The notes below the pieces were generated by a model. The model did no database searches and was not told where the DNA came from. It saw only the letters and a program-made list of their open reading frames with translations. Shown here one piece after another: positions 57,816 through 64,000 of a stretch of 64,000 bases of DNA; position 1 is the first letter of the stretch, and every line of letters begins with the position of its first letter. The translations under genes were made by a program, and so were the position numbers. The DNA is from Notospermus geniculatus (Eukaryota; Nemertea; Pilidiophora; Heteronemertea; Lineidae). The DNA lies in assembly GCA_002633025.1 (NCBI GenBank), contig NMRB01000519.1:193190-257189 (forward strand), given 5' to 3'.

Positions 57816-58025
57816 ACGAATATCATTTTCTGAGCCAAAATGACAAAACTTCCCAAAGAAGTCACCCACATAGAGATATATGTGTATCGAATAAAATATC
57901 TCATCTGCTCACTGAACCGACAGGTTGACCTTGTTTCATAAATACTTTTATCAATGCCTATAAAGCTGCTGCTCCACGTGAGAGTTATCTCCCACAAGTT
58001 GGCTCTCAGTGGGCAAATTAACCAA

Positions 58026-58560
58026 AGAAAACATTATTATTATTATTATTAAGTGTACATGTATTTATATAGCACCACTTTAAAATAAATTGTGGTGCTT
58101 TACAATAGCAATGAAACATAAGTAAAATAAAATATAATGAGTAAAACAGGACAACATAAAAAGGTGGTGTTTAAAATATTTGATCATTTACCTAAAACAA
58201 GTTGATAAAAAGGTGCGTTTTAACACACAGATTAAAATTTTGATGATTGCCAATAGAAATTATATGGCACAGAAGTGCATTCCAGAGCTGTGGGGCACTG
58301 GTCCTGTATGCCCTGTCTCCGGCCGACTTCTTTCGTGCAGAGGTAGTGCACAGTCATGGTGCAGCATCCTGTCTTGTAGATCTCTGCGACTGCAAGAAAG
58401 ACACGGCCAGTGCCATGTACAGCTCTGAAAGCAAATGTAAGTACCGGATAGCTTACATGTAAAAACAATCCGCTGTTTGACAGGGATCCAATGTATTTGT
58501 GCCCTTGGTGTCGGCATAAGGGTTATGAAGCTTCCAAATGATACATACACATCCTGGAAC
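58026..58560 (-). mobile_element. Decayed non-LTR retrotransposon 3' end
   Basis: Minus-strand frames give QIHWIPVKQRIVF and, after a frameshift, GDRAYRTSAPQLWNALL. These are the conserved end of LINE reverse-transcriptase ORFs. The distal part (58026-58240) is a 3' UTR ending in (ATT) repeats. Broken by frameshifts. Confidence 0.65.
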
Positions 58561-58853
58561 CAACATACGCTAATTCACGTATCCCACGAAATCTTGAGAA
58601 TGAGCTCGTCCCTAGGTCTCTAAATCAGAACCTGGGTACAGTATGTAAAAAGAAAGTGGACCCAGGGTACAATTTCACTTGACGACATCGAACCTGGGTA
58701 CACTTTATGTGTACCCAGGACGACAATAACCCCTTCAGCGTAAGTACCGGATAGCTTACAATGTAAAAACAATCCGCTGTTTGACAGGGATCCAATGTAT
58801 TTGTGCCCTTGGTGTCGGCATAAGGGTTATGAAGCTTCCAAATGATACATACA
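58437..58853. repeat. Direct duplication of the LINE fragment
   Basis: 58437-58550 and 58739-58853 are about 97 percent identical (GTAAGTACCGGATAGCTTAC to AGCTTCCAAATGATACATAC). Confidence 0.85.
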
Positions 58854-59104
58854 TAATCTGTAAGAAATAACAAATTTGGGTTCTCAAATTGTACACACCC
58901 AACGGTGAAAACATTATTCTGCGGTGGCCTGTATGTCCCGGAGAATATCTGGATGAGGACTAGTTAGACCGACTACACAATATCCTTGACTAGTAGGTAG
59001 TTGTGTGATTGTTTTGTCACAACTGGGGTCATCCCTGGACCGCTGGCTGTTCCCACTGCCTGGCTCGTCCTCTCCCTCCTCGGAGACAGCTTCTAACGAA
59101 TTAT

Positions 59105-60752
59105 TCAGGCTGTCTGTACCAGCAAACTATCTTGTGTCGTATTCGACACCATGCTTCCTGTCCCACTCTCGTGACTCAACTGGCGATGAGTGTCCAACTT
59201 CTGTGGGAAAAGAGAAATATTCACAATAGAGCTGCTCTGGAATTCACAACAGAAATTATTATAGAATTGGTCGCCGAGACTCGCTGAAGTCCAAGGCCTA
59301 CCCTCTAATAAGTGCATGGAAATCTCCACAAAAATGCAACAGGCTTCAGCAGATGAGCAGTTTAGTTCAATTCGATAGAAGAACTTCATATTGAGAGATT
59401 TTTTAACCCAATCATACCTTTTTCTTTGCTGACAGAATAGCGTTGCATTCTATGTCTGATGAATTCTCAGCTTCATCACCAGAGGCTTGAGGCTGCACAA
59501 TGAACCGAGGCATGGCCCTTCTCGTTTTTTTGCACCTGTTGCAAAAAAAGCTTTGTTTTGCAAATCAGGTCTGAAGTTATTTTTCAGGTAGCATCTGTTG
59601 GAGTTTGCTCTTATGTATGGTGTAATTTCTGTTTGACTAGAAATGGGTGAAAAATGGGGGGGGGGAATTAAGCTAGGCCTACCTGCCAAAAGTGACAGAC
59701 TTACAAGTTACTGAGCTGTTTGGACAGATTCGTGTTCCAATTACCCACAAAGAAGAAGAATGAGCAGAATTCTACATACCAAGCGATGGGAATCATAATC
59801 ACGATGACGATCACAACCACACAGACAGTGACTAGGCCTATAATAATCGGCAAGGTCACTGGATTTTTGGCTGCAAAGAAATAAAACTTGATCAAAATTG
59901 TTGTAAACACTGTATATGGAGGGACGTCTCTGTTAAGAACACCCTTAAGACTGACAAATGCTGTCTTCAATTGAGAGGTGGCGTATTTCTATACAGAGGT
60001 GAACATGGGAAATTCTGAGTTCGGGTCCAAAAACGTTTACGTCCCGAAGAGAAAGGTTCCGTTGCAGAGGTGTGTGTAAATCATGAGCCAAAAACCGTGA
60101 ATAATGGACCATGAAATCCGTGATTAAAACTTACATGCTGGAATCGTACTCCCAATAATCTGTTGGCTCTCTTTACGACCAGTTCGGCCTACTGCCATCA
60201 GGGTTATGCCATACTCGGTGCCCAATTTCAAGTCAGGGATTTTGAACATATTTTTCCTGGCTGATACAAAGTAAGTTACTTTGACTCCTGGAAATAAAAT
60301 TTAAATGCTTTGTAGAATTTTAGAAAGCTGCGGATGAACTTCTAAGAAATATGCATTAGCTGAGATTCACTTGGCTAGAAATGTGCAGCAGAACTCTGGG
60401 TAAATGTTCACCCAAATATAAGGCCTCCACTACCTTGTGCATTTCATCCTGCTCTCGGTAGTAAATTCTTTGTACATGTATTTGCCACTGTGCCGAATCC
60501 ATACAACGGCCGGCGCATCTGAAAATCACACTGCAATCCAGAAAAGTGTGTGGCAGCTTATAATCTTGAAGCAGGCCTTCCAGTACTCACCAGCAGGTTC
60601 AGAGTGCTCGTCAAGTTCCACCACGACAATCTCATAATAAAGGATCCTGCCTGCTCCCTTACTACAGTGTGTCGACTCCCACTTCACCTTAAGGCTCTTC
60701 TCTACCTGGAGTTCCCGCTCCATGATTTCAAGGTCAGCAGCTTTGCTTGGAG
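59105..60752 (-). CDS. Single-pass membrane protein with FN3-like domain, C-terminal part
   Basis: Minus-strand exons, 5' to 3': 60752-60591, 60518-60434, 60287-60135, 59870-59780, 59535-59418, 59200-59105 (TGA stop). The first three read as a fibronectin-III-like fold: PSKAADLEIMERELQ, LKVKWES, ILYYEIVVVEL, IPDLKLGTEYGITLMAVG. Next come a transmembrane helix (LPIIIGLVTVCVVVIVIVI) with a basic stop-transfer CKKTRR, and a tail of about 70 residues ending DSLLVQTA. All junction phases match except exon 2 to exon 3, which is off by one base. This could be an unrecognised donor, a micro-exon or an assembly indel. Likely a cell-surface receptor or adhesion protein; the N-terminal exons lie beyond 60752 and were not identified. 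Confidence 0.72.
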
Positions 60753-60954
60753 CTGGAACAGCAATTTTGAGAGACGAAATGACACGTGGGGGTAAAGTGG
60801 CAACAAGCTGGCAAAAATTATACTTCACTGACCAAGTAGCTCCACAAAGGAGAGATCTGGCAGAGTTGCCACACTCTTCAATTGTGTCGCCGCAAAAGGT
60901 GACAAAATCAAGAGCCCTCACAAATTTTTTGAAGTCACCTATGTCAGAATGTCA

Positions 60955-61029
60955 TGGTCATTTTTACAAATTTGTTGGCCAAAAGGGAAGGTGCGCGCCC
61001 GGGGCACCCCGCTCTGTATCTGCGCCTGG
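60955..61029. repeat. Half copy of GGATCC-type element
   Basis: AAATTTGTTGGCCAAAAGGG to TCTGCGCCTGG, as at 1730-1801. Confidence 0.5.
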
Positions 61030-61927
61030 ATGGGTAGAATCCTTATGAAAATGGCTGCATTTCAATTTACAATATGGCCGCCAGAGCTGACATCTTGAAA
61101 TCAGATTCCGTCAATTTCAGGAATGTACTATACACGCGGGGGCATATGCCACGCTTTGCGTTGCTCTTGTTACAATTTGAAGTGTTATCAGGTGAACTTT
61201 TGGACTGTTTTACCGCCGTGTGTTGAATGACATTCATGTCACCTTGGTTGGCATTCAGCCAACTTCAACTTCATGACTTGATCGCCGTTGTATCAAGATT
61301 TTTGGACCTCCTAAAACTTTTTGGAGGGAGTGGTGCTTTTGGCCACCCTGACATGCCTGATCCATAAATAAAGTGCACCTTCCAATAAGCCGCACCCCCG
61401 TTTTTGAGGGCTTTCTGGGGTCAAAAAGCCGCGCCTTGTACGCTAATAAATATGGTATAGGGAAATTGGCTTTTGAGAAGACAAACACAGGCGGTGGGCA
61501 GTAATGACATTATTTCCACCACTGCCATTGAAAAAATTCAGCCAGTAATTGTCTCTTGAACCCTGTGCAGCTGTAATTCTATTATTGATTGACATGATTG
61601 ATACTTCAGGCATACATATTAAGCCAGTAGAGTTCACCAATCGAACCATAAAGAGAACAACAGACAAGTACTGGCCGAATTTTGGTCAATATCGTTGGTG
61701 GAAACGACCATGACATTACGTCATTACCCTGCCACCTGGTGCTGAATCATGAACGGCCGGATTTACGCTTTCTACACATGCGTATCTTCCCAAACTGCGG
61801 ACTCGGTTAGGTTCGAACGTAACTACTGCCACTCTGAGCGTGTATCACACATCAGAACCAGTCAGTGTTGGTTAGGCTTAGGGTGGCTTGGAGATATGAG
61901 TAGGCCTGTTGAGTAAGCCTGTGTGTG

Positions 61928-62094
61928 GATTAATTGTAGCGTCGATAACAGTGGGTTGGCATAGAATCAGGTGCACACCCGAACCATGGCCTGTCGATGG
62001 TTCAGGTGTGTGTGATCCCCGCTCTGTGGGGCAGTTACGTTCGAGCCTCTATGCCAACACACTGTTATCGATGCTACAATTAATCAACACTAAT
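61928..62094. mobile_element. MITE just upstream of the PP1 exon
   Basis: Ends TTAATTGTAGCGTCGATAAC / GTTATCGATGCTACAATTAA with further GTTGGCATAG pairing. Possible TTAA or TTAAT target. Confidence 0.8.
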
Positions 62095-62190
62095 ACATGT
62101 AATAATAGGCCTAAACCAACACTGACTGGTTCCGATTCCTCTGGATCATGTCGTATTTGCTGATCATTTTATCATTATTTTCTTTTCTAG

Positions 62191-62322
62191 CCCGAGGAGT
62201 TCGCCCTGGAAAGACGGTGCAGATGACAGAGGCAGAAGTCAGGGGCCTCTGTCTCAAATCAAGGGAACTGTTCTTAAGCCAGCCGATTCTGCTAGAATTG
62301 GAAGCTCCATTGAAAATATGTG
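62191..62322 (+). CDS. PPP1CB: Protein phosphatase 1 catalytic subunit, beta type, one internal exon
   Basis: A 132-bp exon between TTCTTTTCTAG and GTAGGT, phase 1 in and phase 1 out. It encodes [18 protein letters not shown] then [19 protein letters not shown] and APLKICG. This is the conserved N-terminal region of PP1 just before the metal-binding DIHGQ motif. [10 protein letters not shown] is typical of the beta isoform rather than alpha or gamma. The enzyme is a Ser/Thr phosphatase acting with targeting subunits. The first exon (about 18 residues) was not found upstream, and the DIHGQ exon lies beyond the window end. Confidence 0.9.
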
Positions 62323-62401
62323 GTAGGTTGATTGTTGAGCAGATTTAGTTCATTCTGTGCTGACTTCTGACGATGCAGCTCTGTTGTCATCCCTTTTCTA
62401 G

Positions 62402-62575
62402 ATACAGTAGAACTCGCGTATAACGTCCTCGGATAAACCGGATACTCGCTTACACCGTACTGAAACTTGAAGTCCCGGTCTCGTCTAATGATAATTCCAA
62501 TAAAAAACATCGCATATAACGGCCGCTGTATAACGGACATTTGCGTATACCGTACCGAAATCTCCGGTCCCAGTG
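62402..62575. repeat. Pogo/Tigger-like terminal sequence
   Basis: ACAGTAGAACTCGCGTATAA and related CGCATATAACGG words, typical of Tigger-type ends (established resemblance). Only one end is seen. Confidence 0.4.
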
Positions 62576-62629
62576 TAATGCATTTTTATTAGCTCAGCTG
62601 ACCAAAGGTCAGCAGAGCTAGTCAAATAA

Positions 62630-63076
62630 CTATTCAGTGGCGTCACGCGTCAGTCCGTCACTCCAGACGTCAACAGATACGTTCCCTCGCAACCTTCTGC
62701 GATTTACTACTTGAAAGAGCAAAACTTGTTTCACACCGTGCGAAGAGAGAGATTGACAAAAGGCGTAAATCGTACGGGCCACCCTCCTTGCCAATACCGT
62801 GTTCGTTTCTCTAGATCTATTACAAATGTCGTTCGTACCTATTTCCAGTAACAGGATCTCCGGCTGGAAACGCAGCACTTCCCTCCTTATGAATTCAAAT
62901 CCAGAATTATCTGCCTTTAGGCCGCCCCTACCGGACACAAAAACGTTCTCCCTCGGTAGGCCTAGTTCATGTCCGTAATCAAAATCGTCCCTACGTCTTC
63001 CGGCACGAGTGCCTGCCGTTAAATACCGGTGAAACCGATGCACAAACGAGTGGCCGGCTAATAAGATCCTGGTCAT
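62630..63076 (-). CDS. SGNH/GDSL-hydrolase-like reading frame, probably transposon-associated
   Basis: A 148-residue intronless frame. It shows SGNH block features: GHSFVHRF near the start (block I Ser), GRGGL (block II Gly) and EIGTNDI (block III GTND with the Asn). The expected block V DxxH is missing, because the frame ends early. Its last dozen or so codons lie inside the terminus of the GCTCAGCTGACC repeat family (also at 5879-6978), so the protein is truncated. Such intronless SGNH frames are common as mobile-element cargo in marine invertebrates (family knowledge, not shown here). It is antisense within the intron after the PP1 exon. Confidence 0.6.
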   Translation of the reverse strand: MTRILLAGHSFVHRFHRYLTAGTRAGRRRDDFDYGHELGLPRENVFVSGRGGLKADNSGFEFIRREVLRFQPEILLLEIGTNDICNRSRETNTVLARRVARTIYAFCQSLSSHGVKQVLLFQVVNRRRLRGNVSVDVWSDGLTRDATE

Positions 63077-64000
63077 GTCAAAAATGATTCATCAAGCGTC
63101 TGTACTCTTCACTGCAGACATACACGTAACATGCACTGCAGACATAGGCTACACGTAACATGCGTAATAAATGTACATAGCAATGCACAGGCTCCGGTGC
63201 ACTGAGCATGGATCAATTTCACTCGTGCGAGCGGTGAAAAAAAGTCTCTCCTACCGGCCACAAAACATGCAAAACACAAAGTCACAGTCCTGCCGGGTTC
63301 GCCAGATGCGTGGTTTCCCCCTTGGGTCCAACACGGCCTCGTAGCATCAGGTTCGCGGCAGTAGGAGGAGGAAGAATACAAGAACACAAGAGACGGAGGT
63401 TCATCAAAATCGAGCACATGTATTCTCCAAAGTTCTCAGGTCTACAATAGGTGGCAGCACCTTACGGCGCTGTTTTATTTGGCGGGAAAACCGCCGCATC
63501 GCTGGGATGATACACCGTAATAGCCAGAGACTCAAAATTTCATCTGAAGGTAGCCCTGGTGAAACTCTACTAGGAAACCGAAAATCGGCCCGTTTCAACG
63601 CACACAAACGACACCAGGGGGCGTTCATAGGCAAACCATGTTTTGGCCACTAGCTCGCTCCATTGATAAATGACTTGGACAAACTCACCAGCACTGGGAA
63701 GAGGATCAATGGGCACATAATTTACCCCCTCAAAAGATTCTGAAATATTTCACCAGGGGGCGTGGTGTCCAAAAAACCACTTCGGAAGATTTTTAAAATT
63801 TCCCGCACTTCTGAGTGTGACGACAACCTGGCCGAATGCTCTACGAAGGCTATTGTGTTCATAATGGCGGCTGACAGAGAACTATTATTAACATGAAATA
63901 TGCCCATGATCATCGTAAAAAATCCCTACGGTCATATTCAATCGCGTCATGAAATAATACCTGAGTGGAAGTTCAGAGTATCTTTAGTCAATAACTGAAA
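63077..64000. other. PP1 intron sequence, no exon recognised
   Basis: A 30-bp word with ACTGCAGACATA and CACGTAACATGC is tandemly duplicated at 63112-63162. The DIHGQ exon expected next in PP1 is not present before the window end. Confidence 0.5.

Noticed and set aside
59005-59229. Plus-strand frame of 74 codons rich in Ser
   Set aside because: Antisense to the last exon of the FN3 receptor; the minus-strand reading has matching splice phase and stop.
60526-60921. Continuous minus-strand frame taken as a single exon
   Set aside because: A strong acceptor at 60753 and donor at 60590 lie inside; the FN3-like similarity starts exactly at the acceptor.

Overview
The window is a draft-quality piece of a metazoan nuclear genome. 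It has spliced genes with GT/AG introns, dense non-autonomous transposons, tRNA-headed SINEs, gaps of N (15993-16343, 38294-38764) and isolated N calls. Repeat style (short TA-rich motifs, many TIR/foldback MITEs, two SINE families) and gene content fit a marine invertebrate, most likely a deuterostome such as a cephalochordate or echinoderm. The species cannot be fixed from sequence alone. Nothing prokaryotic is present, and most long open frames are chance frames inside repeats.

Layout. Positions 1-37.8 kb are almost wholly repeat-derived: TTAA-flanked MITEs, long foldbacks, two SINE families (SINE-A ending near CCCTGATGGAAAAA; SINE-B with a CORE/Meta-like body), minisatellites and several nested insertions. 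The only protein-like signals there are a cysteine-rich CXC-type fragment broken by one TGA (about 14.6 kb) and a short frame conserved between two direct repeats (about 12.1 and 12.5 kb). At 37.8 kb a well-formed splice-bounded exon on the minus strand carries a start codon, with NRF1-like and CCAAT motifs upstream.

From 47.18 to 55.81 kb the plus strand holds the 3' two thirds of a TRP-like six-transmembrane cation channel gene. It runs from S1 through the pore and S6 to the stop codon. Three of its exons exist as tandem alternative pairs: S5; turret plus pore helix; and post-S6. Phase arithmetic, and for the S5 pair a 44-nt intervening intron, make these mutually exclusive, so up to eight channel isoforms could come from one locus. 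The S1 exon is also present twice, nearly identical, either as a very recent duplication or as a haplotype-merge artefact. The ankyrin-type or other N-terminal part expected for such channels is not recognised in the window.

At 59.1-60.75 kb the minus strand encodes the C-terminal part of a single-pass membrane protein: an FN3-like fold, a transmembrane helix and a cytoplasmic tail. At 62.19-62.32 kb on the plus strand is one exon of the catalytic subunit of protein phosphatase 1, beta type. Downstream of it, antisense, lies an SGNH-hydrolase reading frame that runs into a transposon terminus. The genes have no operon-like relationship; they are independent neighbours separated by repeats.
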